Notes under the pieces: model-generated | Told to the model about the DNA's origin: nothing | Database searches by the model: none | The model's input: only the letters and a program-made list of their open reading frames with translations | Shown: piece by piece, positions 33,626-42,864 of the stretch | How the letters are laid out: each line of letters starts with the position of its first letter | Position numbering within the stretch: position 1 is the stretch's first letter | Assembly: GCA_009836625.1 (NCBI GenBank) | Contig: VXVC01000012.1 | Coordinates: forward strand, 132,073 to 196,072 | Reading direction: 5' to 3' | Length of the DNA stretch: 64,000 nt | Origin: Holophagales bacterium | GTDB taxonomy: Bacteria; Acidobacteriota; Thermoanaerobaculia; Multivoradales; Multivoraceae | Translations under genes and position numbers: made by a program

Positions 33626-34380
33626 GGCGAGTTCTTCGGCTCGCGCCGGTACTCCTCCTGGCGGCTAGCGGGGCCTCGGCCGGAGAGGTCACGATCGCGG
33701 TGGCGGCGAACGCCGCCGAAGCAGTCGAGGCGCTGGCGGCCGACTTCGAGCAGCGAACGGGACATCGCGTCACGGTCACCGTCGGCTCGACGGGCAAGCT
33801 CTACGCCCAGATCCTGCACGGCGCGCCCTTCGACGTGTTCCTGGCCGCGGACCAGGAACGTCCGCGGCTGCTGGTGGAGCAGGGCTTGGCTGTCGAGGGT
33901 TCTCGCCTGACCTACGCGGTTGGTCGGCTCGTCCTCTGGAGCCCGGACGCCGAAGTCGACGCCGCCCATACGCTGCGCGCGGGCTCGTTCCGGCGACTCG
34001 CGATCGCGAACCCGGATCTCGCGCCCTACGGCGCCGCGGCCCGGGACGCCCTGCGCGAACTTGGCTTGTGGGAGAGTCTCCGCTCCAAGATCGTCGTGGG
34101 AGAGAACGTGGGTCACAGCTTCACTATGGCTGCCTCGGGCAACGCGGAGCTTGGTTTCGTTGCCTTGTCGTCCGTCCTGAGCCAGGGCGGCAGCTACTGG
34201 GAAGTGCCTCCGGACCTGCACAGGCCGATTCGCCAGGATGCGGTGCTGCTCGACCGCGCCGGCGGCACCACCGCTGCCAGAGCGTTTCATCTCTTTCTGG
34301 GCAGTCCGAAGGCTCTTGCGACGATCGAGGCGTTCGGCTTCGTCGTTGACGGCCAGCGCCGGCATCTCCGCTCCCGCTGA
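33622..34380 (+). CDS. modA: Molybdate ABC transporter, binding protein
   Basis: A 252-aa periplasmic protein with a Sec signal (RRVLRLAPVLLLAASGASA). It has the ModA pattern: TIAVAANAAEAVEALA at the ligand site, VGSTGKLYAQILHGAPFDVFLAAD, and NAELGFVALSSV. It binds molybdate (or tungstate) for import. The start TTG 33622 overlaps the stop of the GGT-like gene by 4 bp; no ATG or GTG fits better. It is followed by modB and modC. Confidence 0.9.
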   Translation: MRRVLRLAPVLLLAASGASAGEVTIAVAANAAEAVEALAADFEQRTGHRVTVTVGSTGKLYAQILHGAPFDVFLAADQERPRLLVEQGLAVEGSRLTYAVGRLVLWSPDAEVDAAHTLRAGSFRRLAIANPDLAPYGAAARDALRELGLWESLRSKIVVGENVGHSFTMAASGNAELGFVALSSVLSQGGSYWEVPPDLHRPIRQDAVLLDRAGGTTAARAFHLFLGSPKALATIEAFGFVVDGQRRHLRSR

Positions 34381-34392
34381 GGATCGCCCACC

Positions 34393-35070
34393 GTGGATCT
34401 GCCAGAACTTGGCCCGCTGTGGCTCAGCCTGCAGCTCGCGGCGTCGGCGACCGTGGTGCTCCTGGTTCTCGGAACGCCGCTCGCCTGGTGGTTGTCCGGT
34501 ACCCGATCGCGGCTGAAGCCGGTGATCGAGGCGGTGACGGCCCTCCCTCTGGTGTTGCCGCCGACGGTGCTGGGCTTCTACCTGCTGCTGCTGATGAGCC
34601 CCCGGTCGTGGCTTGGCGGGCTCTGGGTGGAAGTCACGGACACCACTCTTACCTTCTCGTTCACGGGTCTCCTGATCGCTTCCGTCATTTACTCGCTGCC
34701 GTTCATGGTCCAGCCGTTGCAGGCCGCCTTCGAGTCGCTGGGCCGAGGGCCCCTGGAGGCCGCGGCCGCGCTGCGCGCCTCGCCTCTCGACGCCTTCCTG
34801 ACCGTGGCGGCGCCCCTTTCGCTGCGCGGCTTCCTGACCGCGGCGGTCCTGACCTTCGCCCACACGATCGGCGAGTTCGGCGTCGTGCTGATGGTCGGCG
34901 GGAACATCCCGGGCGAGACGAGGGTCATCTCGATCGCCATCTACGAGCATGTGGAGACGCTCCGGTACGCGGAGGCGCACACGCTTGCCGCCGGTCTGCT
35001 GCTGTTCGCGTTCGTCGTCCTGGTGTTCGTCTACGTCTTCAATCGGAGGTTGCCGGTTCATGTCGCCTGA
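34393..35070 (+). CDS. modB: Molybdate ABC transporter permease
   Basis: A 225-aa membrane protein of about five or six segments. The ModB family block is visible: ALPLVLPPTVLGFYLL near the start, then ESLGRGPLEAAAALRASPLDAF, the cytoplasmic EAA-type loop that docks with the ATPase, and FAHTIGEFGVVLMVGGNIPG. It forms the channel for molybdate. The start is GTG 34393, 12 bases after modA. The stop overlaps modC by 11 bp. Confidence 0.92.
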   Translation: MDLPELGPLWLSLQLAASATVVLLVLGTPLAWWLSGTRSRLKPVIEAVTALPLVLPPTVLGFYLLLLMSPRSWLGGLWVEVTDTTLTFSFTGLLIASVIYSLPFMVQPLQAAFESLGRGPLEAAAALRASPLDAFLTVAAPLSLRGFLTAAVLTFAHTIGEFGVVLMVGGNIPGETRVISIAIYEHVETLRYAEAHTLAAGLLLFAFVVLVFVYVFNRRLPVHVA

Positions 35071-36178
35071 CCGTGAGGCAACAACCCTCGAAGTCGACGT
35101 GCAGGTCGCCTTCAAGGGCTTCGATCTCCTGGTTGAGCAGGCGATCCCGGCGGCCGGCGTTACTGCGGTGTTCGGTCCTTCGGGGAGCGGCAAGACGACC
35201 CTCCTGAGGTCGCTGCTCGGGTTCGAGGCGGGAAGCAGCGGCCGCATCGTCCTGAACGGCGACGTGTGGCTCGACAGCGAAGCCGGAGTTGACCTGCCGC
35301 CTCACCGGCGCCCCATCGGTTGCACGTTCCAGGATGGACGGTTGTTCCCGCACCTGGATGTCGCCGGCAATCTGCGCTACGCCGATCGACGAAGCAGCGA
35401 GGTGAGCGCGGTATCGATCACCCGCGACGATGTCGTCGACGCACTGGATCTGGAGCCGCTTCTCGACCGGCGGCCCAACACGCTTTCGGGCGGTGAGCGC
35501 CAGCGTGCTGCTCTTGGCCGGGCGCTGCTCAGCCGGCCGCGCCTGCTGTTGCTGGACGAGCCCCTGTCGGCGCTCGATCGGCGGCGCAAGGCCGAGATCA
35601 TGCCGTACCTGCTGGCGCTGCATCCGCGTTTCGGCATACCGACCCTCTACGTCAGCCATGCGGTCGACGAGGTGGCGCTGCTGGCGGACCGCGTCCTGGT
35701 CCTTTCCCAAGGCCGGGTACAGGCATTCGGCGGCACCATCGAAGTTCTTGAGCAGCTCGACCTGGCGCCGCTGACCGAGCGCTTCCAGGCCGCGGCGGTG
35801 CTCGAGGCGCGCGTCAGCGCACACGACGACGAGTACCGCCTGACCTGGCTCGACCTTGACGACCAGCGGCTCAGCGTGCCGCGGATCGAGCACCTCGCCG
35901 TCGGCGAGTCGGCCCGGCTGCTGGTGCGCTCCCGGGACGTCTCGCTCGCCACTGAACGCCCGTCGCCGACCAGCATCCGCAACGTGCTGTCCGGCGTCCT
36001 GGTCTCGCTGCATCAGGATGAGTCGACCGCGTTCGCCGAGGCCACGGTCGATCTCGGATCGCACCGGCTACGGGCGCGGATCACGCGAGCGTCGGCGGTT
36101 GAGCTGGGCCTCGCGGTCGGTTCGCCGGTCTTCGCGCTGCTCAAGAGCGTCAGCCTGGACACCCGGGCCGGACGGTAG
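35060..36178 (+). CDS. modC: Molybdate ABC transporter ATPase
   Basis: A 372-aa ATPase. Walker A is GPSGSGKT at residues 39-46, the signature is LSGGERQRAALGRALL, Walker B is LLLLDEPLSALD, and the C-terminal ~90 residues form a molybdate-binding TOBE (Mop-like) domain (NVLSGVLVSLHQDES). It drives the import. GGAGGT at 35045-35050 fixes the ATG at 35060; the frame upstream is shadow of modB. With modA and modB it makes a full transporter, coupled at both joins. Confidence 0.93.
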   Translation: MSPDREATTLEVDVQVAFKGFDLLVEQAIPAAGVTAVFGPSGSGKTTLLRSLLGFEAGSSGRIVLNGDVWLDSEAGVDLPPHRRPIGCTFQDGRLFPHLDVAGNLRYADRRSSEVSAVSITRDDVVDALDLEPLLDRRPNTLSGGERQRAALGRALLSRPRLLLLDEPLSALDRRRKAEIMPYLLALHPRFGIPTLYVSHAVDEVALLADRVLVLSQGRVQAFGGTIEVLEQLDLAPLTERFQAAAVLEARVSAHDDEYRLTWLDLDDQRLSVPRIEHLAVGESARLLVRSRDVSLATERPSPTSIRNVLSGVLVSLHQDESTAFAEATVDLGSHRLRARITRASAVELGLAVGSPVFALLKSVSLDTRAGR

Positions 36179-36208
36179 CGCCGTTCGCCGTCTGCTACGG
36201 TCGCCGAC

Positions 36209-37516
36209 TTGCCCGATCAGCAGAAGCTGCAGACGGAACAGTTTAGTCCGGGGTACTCCCGCTACGTGCTGGGTGTCCTCTTCGTCGTCTACGTCTTCAA
36301 CTTCGTCGACCGGCAGATCCTCTCGATCCTGATCGACCCGATCAAGGAGGAACTCGGCGCCTCGGACACCCAGATGGGGTTCCTGACCGGTTTCGCCTTC
36401 GCCATCTTCTACACGGGGTTCGGCATCCCGATCGCGCGCTGGGCGGACCGGGGCGTGCGCCGGTCGATCATCGCGCTCGGCCTCACCGTCTGGAGCGTGA
36501 TGACCGCGCTCTGCGGGCTGGCCCAGAGCTTCCTTCATCTTTCCCTCGCGCGCATCGGCGTCGGCATCGGCGAAGCGGCGGGCAGCCCGCCCGCTCATTC
36601 CCTGATCTCGGACTACTTTCCGCCGGAGCGGCGGGCCGCCGCGCTCTCGGTCTACAGCATCGGCATTCCGGTGGGCGTGGCGCTCGGCTACCTGACCGGC
36701 GGCTGGATGGTCGAGTTCTTCGACTGGCGGGCCGCTTTCTTCGTCGTCGGCATTCCCGGCGTACTGCTGGCGGTCGTCATGCGGCTGACCGTTCGCGAAC
36801 CGCCGCGCGGCATGTCGGAGGCCGCCGGGGCCGACATCGAGTCGTACTCGCTCGGCGAGGTGGTCAGGTTCCTCCGGTCGCTCCGCTCCTTCATGCTACT
36901 GGCGGTCGCTTCAGGCATCGCTTCGCTCACGGCCTACGGCTTCGGCGCCTGGGTGCCGCCGTTCCTGGGCCGCGTGCACGGCATGGGCAGCGGCGAGATC
37001 GGCACCTGGATGGGGATCGAAACCGGCATCGGCGGCGCGCTGGGGATGGTGATCACCGGGCTTGTCGCCGACCGGCTGGCGAAGCGCGATCCGCGCTGGT
37101 ACCTCTGGATCGGCGCCCTCACGATCGCCGTCTACTTCCCCTTCATGCTTGCGTTCCTGCTGCTCGACCAGGCGGTCCCGGCGCTCCTGTCCTACTTCGT
37201 CGTGCTCGCCCTGGGCGCGGTTTACCTCGGGCCGGCGATCGCCATGACCCACGCCCTGGTCACGGTCCGCATGCGGGCGCTTGCGTCCTCCGTCTTTCTG
37301 TTCGTCCTGAACCTGATCGGCATGGGGCTCGGACCCCAGATGGTCGGCTATCTGAACGACAGGCTGGCGCCGATGTACGGCATCGAGTCGATCCGCTACT
37401 CCCTGCTCTGGGTGGGGATGGCCAAGCTGCTGGCGCTGGTGCTGTTCATGCTGGCGGCGAAGTACGTCAGGGAAGACCTGAAGGCCAAGGACCGGCTGGC
37501 AACCTCGAACGCCTAG
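36209..37516 (+). CDS. MFS transporter, Spinster-like
   Basis: A 435-aa 12-segment major facilitator. Family marks are FNFVDRQILSILIDPIKEELGASDTQ at the first segment (shortened here to FVDRQILSILIDPI) and the cytoplasmic loop RWADRGVRRSIIALGL. The Spinster-like group includes lipid and unknown organic-solute carriers; the substrate is not predictable. The start is TTG 36209; no ATG precedes the conserved first segment. It lies 30 bases after modC in the same direction, but its function need not be tied to molybdate. Confidence 0.85.
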   Translation: MPDQQKLQTEQFSPGYSRYVLGVLFVVYVFNFVDRQILSILIDPIKEELGASDTQMGFLTGFAFAIFYTGFGIPIARWADRGVRRSIIALGLTVWSVMTALCGLAQSFLHLSLARIGVGIGEAAGSPPAHSLISDYFPPERRAAALSVYSIGIPVGVALGYLTGGWMVEFFDWRAAFFVVGIPGVLLAVVMRLTVREPPRGMSEAAGADIESYSLGEVVRFLRSLRSFMLLAVASGIASLTAYGFGAWVPPFLGRVHGMGSGEIGTWMGIETGIGGALGMVITGLVADRLAKRDPRWYLWIGALTIAVYFPFMLAFLLLDQAVPALLSYFVVLALGAVYLGPAIAMTHALVTVRMRALASSVFLFVLNLIGMGLGPQMVGYLNDRLAPMYGIESIRYSLLWVGMAKLLALVLFMLAAKYVREDLKAKDRLATSNA

Positions 37517-37624
37517 TCCCGTGGCGGAACAATCGGGGCGTGCTTGCGTTTTACGGTAAGAATCTCCCTTCGCCCGAACGTTCAACGCGCGGGGCAAGCT
37601 GCCCCTGCCCTTGGAGACACATCG

Positions 37625-40390
37625 ATGAAGTGGACGACCAAACACGCTCCCAAACTGCTCGCCAGCCTTCTCGTCTGGCTGCTCTCGGCACTGTCCGTAC
37701 TGGCCCAGGATCTGCCGGACGGCGTCACCAGGGTCGCCTCGGTCGAGGGGATCACGGAGTACCAGTTGGAGAACGGACTTCGATTTCTCCTGTTCCCCGA
37801 TCAGAGCAAGCAGCAGGTCACGGTCAACATCACCTACCTGGTCGGCTCACGCCACGAGGGCTACGGCGAGACGGGGATGGCGCACCTGCTCGAGCACCTG
37901 GTCTTCAAGGGCACGCCGAACCACCCCGACATTCCCGCCGAGCTGACCGAGCACGGCGCCTTCCCGAATGGGACGACGTGGTTCGACCGGACGAACTACT
38001 TCGAGACCTTCCCGGCCACGGACGAGAACCTGGAGTGGGCGCTCGATCTGGAGGCGGACCGGATGATCAACTCCTTCATCTCGGCCGAAGACCTCGAGTC
38101 GGAGATGACCGTGGTCCGGAACGAGTGGGAGAGCGGGGAGAACCAGCCGATGGGCGTGCTCCGCAAGCGGGTCATGTCCGCTGCCTTCGACTGGCACAAC
38201 TACGGCAACTCGACGATCGGCGCGCGGGCGGATCTCGAGAACGTGCCGATCGAGCGGCTGCAGGCCTTCTACCGGAAGTACTACCAGCCGGACAATGCGA
38301 TCCTGGTGGTCGCCGGGCGGTTCGAAGTCGACCGGGCGCTGGAACTCGTAGCGGAGAAGTTCGGCCGGATTCCGCGGCCCGACCGCACAGGCGCGAACAC
38401 GCTCTTCGACACGTACACCGCCGAGCCGGCGCAGGACGGTGAGCGGACGGTGACCCTGCGGCGCGTCGGCGACACGCAGCTCGCGATGGTCGTCTACCAC
38501 GTGCCGCCGGGCGCCCACGAGCAGTACGCGGCGGTGGACGTGCTCACTCACATCCTCGGCGTCGAGCCGGCCGGACGTTTGTACAGGAACCTGGTCGAGC
38601 CGGGCCTCGCTGCCTCCGCCTTCGCCTCGAGTTTCCAACTGAACGAGCCGGGCGTACTGACGGCGGCGGTCGAGGTCCGGGAGCAGGACTCGCTGGAGGA
38701 GGCGGCCGAGGCGTTGTTCGCAACCCTCGACCAGATCGCGTCGGAGCCACCCACGGAAGAGGAAGTCGAGCGGGCCAAGACCGACTACCTGTCGCGGATC
38801 GAGCTCTCGTTCAACAATCCGCAGGGCATCGCGCTTCAGCTCAGCGAGTGGGCCTCGATGGGCGACTGGCGACTGTTCTTCCTTCACCGCGACCGCCTTG
38901 AGCAGGTGACGGCCGAGGGCGTCCACGAAGTCGCGCAGACCTACCTGCGCGATTCGAACCGCACGGTCGGGTACTTCTATCCGACGGACGAGACACCGGA
39001 ACGGGCCGAGATCCCCGAGCCGCCCGATATCGCCGCACTGGTCGCGGACTACACTGGGCGCGAGGCGGTCGCCGAGGGCGAGGCGTTCGACCCGACGCCG
39101 GCGAACATCGATCGCCGCACACGGCTGGTGACCCTGTCCAACGGCGTCAAGGTCGCGTTGCTGCCCAAGCAGACCCGGGGCGAATCGGTGACCCTGCAGA
39201 TGGCCTTCCGCCACGGCACCGAAGAGGCGCTGATGGGACGCGCGACCGCTGGCGATCTGGCCGGTTCGATGCTCATGCGCGGTACGAAGAACCGCTCGCG
39301 CCAGGAGATCAGCGACGAACTCGACCGCCTCAAGGCCCAGGGTGGTCTCGGCGGCGGCGCCCTGATTGCGAGCGGCTCGTTTACGACGGTGCGGGAGAAC
39401 CTCGCCCCGGTCCTGCGGCTGGCCGCCGAGATCCTGCGCGAGCCGGCGTTCGATGCGAAGGAGTTCGACCTGCTGCGGGAGGAGCGTCTGGCGGGGATCG
39501 AGTCCCAACGCTCGGAGCCGATGGCTCTGGTGCCGACGGCGATGGGCAGGCACTTCGGTCCGTGGCCTGCCGATCATCCCCACTACTCGCCGACTTTCGA
39601 CGAGCAGATCGAGCGCCTGGAGGCGGCGACGGTCGAGGAGGCGCGGGAGTTCTGGGCCTCCTTCTACGGTGCCGAGGGCGGCACGATCGCAGTGGTCGGC
39701 GACTTCGATCCGGACGAGGTCGCGGGCCTGCTCGAGGAGCTGTTCGGCGACTGGCAGGCACGCGAGCCGTACGAGCGGGTGGCCAATCCGCATCGCGCCG
39801 TCGAGACGGTGAGCGTCGACATCGAGACACCGGACAAGACGAACGCGATGATGATGGCCGTTTCGAGCTTCTCGATGCGGAACGACGATCCCGACTATCC
39901 GGCGCTGGTCATGGCGAACTACATGCTGGGCGGCGGATTCCTCAGTTCGCGCCTGGCAACCCGGATTCGGCAGGAGGAGGGCCTGTCCTACGGCGTCGGC
40001 TCCCAGATCGGTGTGCCGCCGATCGACGACAGTGCGCTGTTCCTGACCTTCGCCATCTTTGCGCCGGAGAACGGGGACAAGGTGGTCGACGCCTTCCGCG
40101 ACGAGATGACGAAGGCGCTCGAAAACGGTTTCACCGAGGAAGAGTTCGAACCGGCGAGGCGCGGCTATCTGGACAGCCAGCAGAACGGCCGGTCCCAGGA
40201 CCGCGCGCTGGCGGGCATGCTGAACAACAACCTCTTCACCGGCCGTACGATGGAGTTCACGGCGGCCCAGGAGCGGGCCATCGAAGAGTTGTCGCTCGAC
40301 GAGGTCAACGCGGCGCTACGGAAGTACGTCTCGCTGGACGACATCTCGATCTTCCGCGGCGGGGACTTCGCGAACAAACTGAATCAGTAG
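37625..40390 (+). CDS. M16-family zinc peptidase, two-unit (pitrilysin-like)
   Basis: A 921-aa exported protein with a signal peptide (LLASLLVWLLSALSVLA). The active unit has the inverted zinc motif HLLEH (His87, Glu90, His91) followed by NEWESGENQ, where the third ligand lies. The second unit (about 500-921) lacks the motif and should serve as the clamp. It probably degrades small peptides in the periplasm. ATG 37625, with GGAG 8 bases upstream, is preferred to ATG 37544. It reads alone; nothing flanking predicts the substrate. Confidence 0.88.
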   Translation: MKWTTKHAPKLLASLLVWLLSALSVLAQDLPDGVTRVASVEGITEYQLENGLRFLLFPDQSKQQVTVNITYLVGSRHEGYGETGMAHLLEHLVFKGTPNHPDIPAELTEHGAFPNGTTWFDRTNYFETFPATDENLEWALDLEADRMINSFISAEDLESEMTVVRNEWESGENQPMGVLRKRVMSAAFDWHNYGNSTIGARADLENVPIERLQAFYRKYYQPDNAILVVAGRFEVDRALELVAEKFGRIPRPDRTGANTLFDTYTAEPAQDGERTVTLRRVGDTQLAMVVYHVPPGAHEQYAAVDVLTHILGVEPAGRLYRNLVEPGLAASAFASSFQLNEPGVLTAAVEVREQDSLEEAAEALFATLDQIASEPPTEEEVERAKTDYLSRIELSFNNPQGIALQLSEWASMGDWRLFFLHRDRLEQVTAEGVHEVAQTYLRDSNRTVGYFYPTDETPERAEIPEPPDIAALVADYTGREAVAEGEAFDPTPANIDRRTRLVTLSNGVKVALLPKQTRGESVTLQMAFRHGTEEALMGRATAGDLAGSMLMRGTKNRSRQEISDELDRLKAQGGLGGGALIASGSFTTVRENLAPVLRLAAEILREPAFDAKEFDLLREERLAGIESQRSEPMALVPTAMGRHFGPWPADHPHYSPTFDEQIERLEAATVEEAREFWASFYGAEGGTIAVVGDFDPDEVAGLLEELFGDWQAREPYERVANPHRAVETVSVDIETPDKTNAMMMAVSSFSMRNDDPDYPALVMANYMLGGGFLSSRLATRIRQEEGLSYGVGSQIGVPPIDDSALFLTFAIFAPENGDKVVDAFRDEMTKALENGFTEEEFEPARRGYLDSQQNGRSQDRALAGMLNNNLFTGRTMEFTAAQERAIEELSLDEVNAALRKYVSLDDISIFRGGDFANKLNQ

Positions 40391-40438
40391 CGCTTGCTGA
40401 GCAGAGGCGGCCGGAAGGCCGGCGCACCCAGTGGAGGG

Positions 40439-42391
40439 CTACAGGGTCGCCACGAGGGCGGCGATCGAGTCCGGGTTCTTCAGTGTCCCGACGTTGACGG
40501 CGTTCTCCACGGGCTCGCCGGCGAGAATCTGCTTGATCGGCACCTCGAGCTTCTTGCCGGAGAGTGTCGTCGGTACTTCGGGGATCGCCCGGATCTCGTC
40601 CGGTCCGTGACGCGGCGAGAGCCGTGTGCGCAGATGCCGGCGGATGCGGCCGGCGAGCGCCGCGTCGAGGGCGATGCCCTCGGCCAGGACAACGAACAGC
40701 CACAGCTTGCCCTCGCGATCCAGGCTGCCCGTGTCGACGATCACGCAGTCCTCGACCTCCGCTAGCTCCGCGGCGGCACGGTAGAACTCGGCCGTGCCCA
40801 TGCGGACGCCGCCGCGGTTCAGCGTCGAGTCGGAGCGGCCGTAGATGACGGAGCTGCCGTCCTCGTCGATCTCAATCCAGTCGCCGTGGCGCCAGACGCC
40901 CGGCCAGTGGTCGAAGTAGCTGTCGCGGTAGCGCTCGCCAGAGTCATCGTTCCAGAAGAAGAGGGGCATGGAAGGCAGGGGTTCGGTGATCACGAGTTCG
41001 CCGACCTTGCCGGTCACCCCGCGACCGTCCTCGTCGAACGCCTCGACCTTCGCGCCGAGCGAGCGGCACTGGATGCGGCCGCGCCGGACTGGTTGCAGGG
41101 GGTTCGGGCCCACGAAGCCGGTGCACACGTCCGTGCCGCCGGAGAGTGAGCCGAGCCACACGTCGGACTTCACGTGCTCGTAGACCCAGTCGAAGCCCTC
41201 CGCGGGTAGCGGCGCCCCGGTCGAGCCGACGGCGCGCAGGGCCTCGAAGCCGAACTGCTTGCCGGGTTCGAGACCAGCCGCCCGGCAGGCCGTCAGGAAG
41301 GGCGCGCTGATGCCGAAGCAGGTCACCGCCTCCTCGTCGGCCAGGCGGTAGAGGGCTCCGAGGTCCGGCCAGCCGGGTGAACCGTCGTAAAGCACGACTG
41401 TCGTACCCAGGAGAAGCCCGGAGACGAGGTAGTTCCACATCATCCAGCCGGTCGTCGTGTACCAGAAGAACCGGTCGCCCGCGCCGAGATCGGTGTGCAG
41501 CGCCAGTTGCTTCAGGTGCTCGACGAGGATGCCGCCGTGGCCCTGGACGATCGCCTTCGGCAGCCCTGTCGTGCCCGACGAGTAGAGGATCCAGAGCGGG
41601 TGCTCGAAGGGCACCGGCTCGAAGGCGAGTTCGTCGCGGTGGGCGGTCAGTTCCTCCCAGGACAGGCGACGCGGGGCGCCGTTCGTGTCGGCGGATGGGC
41701 CGCCGGCCGGCTGTACGACGACCGCCGCGCTGAGCGTCGGCAGCGAATCGATGATCCGGTCCAGGTCGAGTCTGCGGTCGTACACGCGGCCGTTGTAGTC
41801 GTACCGGTCGACGCTGATCAGGACCTTGGGCTCGATCTGCCGGAAGCGGTCGAGCACGCTGTCGACCCCGAACTCGGGCGGACAACTCGACCAGATCGCG
41901 CCGAGACTGGCGGTGGCGAGGAAGGCGATCACTGCTTCGGCGTCGTTCGGAAGGTAGGCGACAACCCGGTCGCCGCGCGCGACGCCGAGGCGGACCAGAC
42001 CGGCCCTGGCGGCGCCGACTTCGCGGTGCATGTCGTCGCGGCTGAACTCGCGTCGCACACCGGTCTCGTTGCGGCAGATGAGCGCCGGTTTGCGGCCGCC
42101 CCGGGCGAGCGCGTGCTCCGCGTAGTTCAGCCGGGCGCCGGGGAACCAGCGCGCGCCGGGCATATCCCGGTTGGCGAGCACGCGCTCCGGCGGTGCGTGG
42201 AACCGGACCTCGAAGTAGTCGGCGATCGAGGCCCAGAAAGCCTCGAGATCGGCTACCGACCAGCGCCACAGGTCGTCGTAGCCGTCGAAGCGCAGGCCGC
42301 GTTCGGCTTCCAGCCAGCGCAGATAGCGGGTCAGGCTGCTGGCCTCGACTTGTTCCGCCGCAGGCCGCCAGAGAGTGTCCTGGCCCGTCAC
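40439..42391 (-). CDS. Acetoacetate-CoA ligase
   Basis: A 650-aa AMP-forming ligase that makes acetoacetyl-CoA from acetoacetate, CoA and ATP. The acetoacetyl-CoA synthetase group is marked by the N-terminal LWRPAAEQVEASSLTRYLRW, the P-loop WILYSSGTTGLPKAIVQGHGG and VYEHVKSDVWLGSLSGGTDVC. The C-terminal catalytic Lys region is GKKLEVPIKQ. The enzyme links ketone-body or PHB-derived acetoacetate to central metabolism, which fits a PHA-storing organism. It is transcribed alone, divergent from the DoxX-like gene. Confidence 0.9.
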   Translation of the reverse strand: MTGQDTLWRPAAEQVEASSLTRYLRWLEAERGLRFDGYDDLWRWSVADLEAFWASIADYFEVRFHAPPERVLANRDMPGARWFPGARLNYAEHALARGGRKPALICRNETGVRREFSRDDMHREVGAARAGLVRLGVARGDRVVAYLPNDAEAVIAFLATASLGAIWSSCPPEFGVDSVLDRFRQIEPKVLISVDRYDYNGRVYDRRLDLDRIIDSLPTLSAAVVVQPAGGPSADTNGAPRRLSWEELTAHRDELAFEPVPFEHPLWILYSSGTTGLPKAIVQGHGGILVEHLKQLALHTDLGAGDRFFWYTTTGWMMWNYLVSGLLLGTTVVLYDGSPGWPDLGALYRLADEEAVTCFGISAPFLTACRAAGLEPGKQFGFEALRAVGSTGAPLPAEGFDWVYEHVKSDVWLGSLSGGTDVCTGFVGPNPLQPVRRGRIQCRSLGAKVEAFDEDGRGVTGKVGELVITEPLPSMPLFFWNDDSGERYRDSYFDHWPGVWRHGDWIEIDEDGSSVIYGRSDSTLNRGGVRMGTAEFYRAAAELAEVEDCVIVDTGSLDREGKLWLFVVLAEGIALDAALAGRIRRHLRTRLSPRHGPDEIRAIPEVPTTLSGKKLEVPIKQILAGEPVENAVNVGTLKNPDSIAALVATL

Positions 42392-42459
42392 GTGGTTTTC
42401 CTCAAAGTCTGATGCGGCGCTACGCTGTTATGGCACCCACGACACAAGGAGGCTAGACG

Positions 42460-42837
42460 ATGAAGCACCTTCCGACGATTGCGCGCATTCTGCTGGGGCT
42501 GGTGTTCGTGTTCGGCGGCGTGACGGGTCTGTTCGAACTGGCGGAGCCCGAGATGGGAGAGGAGGGGACGGCCTTCATGGGCGCGATCATGGACACGGGC
42601 TATCTGTGGCCGGTCCTCAAGGTGACCGAGATTGTCTGCGGCGTCCTGCTGATCCTCGGGATGTTCGTGCCGCTGGCCCTGGTCGTGCTGGCACCGGTCG
42701 CCCTCAACATCCTGCTCTTCCACATCTTCCTCGAGCCTTCCGGCGTGGCCATCGGCCTGTTCCTGGTGGTGTTGGGCCTCTACACTGCCCACCAGCACCG
42801 AGAGAGCTTCAGCGGTGTCCTGAAGCGCAAGGCCTGA
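42460..42837 (+). CDS. DoxX-like small membrane protein
   Basis: A 125-aa protein with four membrane segments (ARILLGLVFVFGGVTGLFEL, then GYLWPVLKVTEIVCGVLLI and two more). This is the size and pattern of the DoxX/DoxD-like family, whose members take part in thiosulfate oxidation, oxidative stress or unknown roles. AAGGAGG about 7 bases before ATG 42460 fixes the start. There is no further evidence on function. Confidence 0.72.
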   Translation: MKHLPTIARILLGLVFVFGGVTGLFELAEPEMGEEGTAFMGAIMDTGYLWPVLKVTEIVCGVLLILGMFVPLALVVLAPVALNILLFHIFLEPSGVAIGLFLVVLGLYTAHQHRESFSGVLKRKA

Positions 42838-42864
42838 CCGAGCTGACTCGGCGCCCGGTGGGCG

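Noticed and set aside
37847..39793. Open frame of 648 codons opposite the M16 protease
   Set aside because: Shadow; the M16 zinc motif and signal peptide are on the plus strand.
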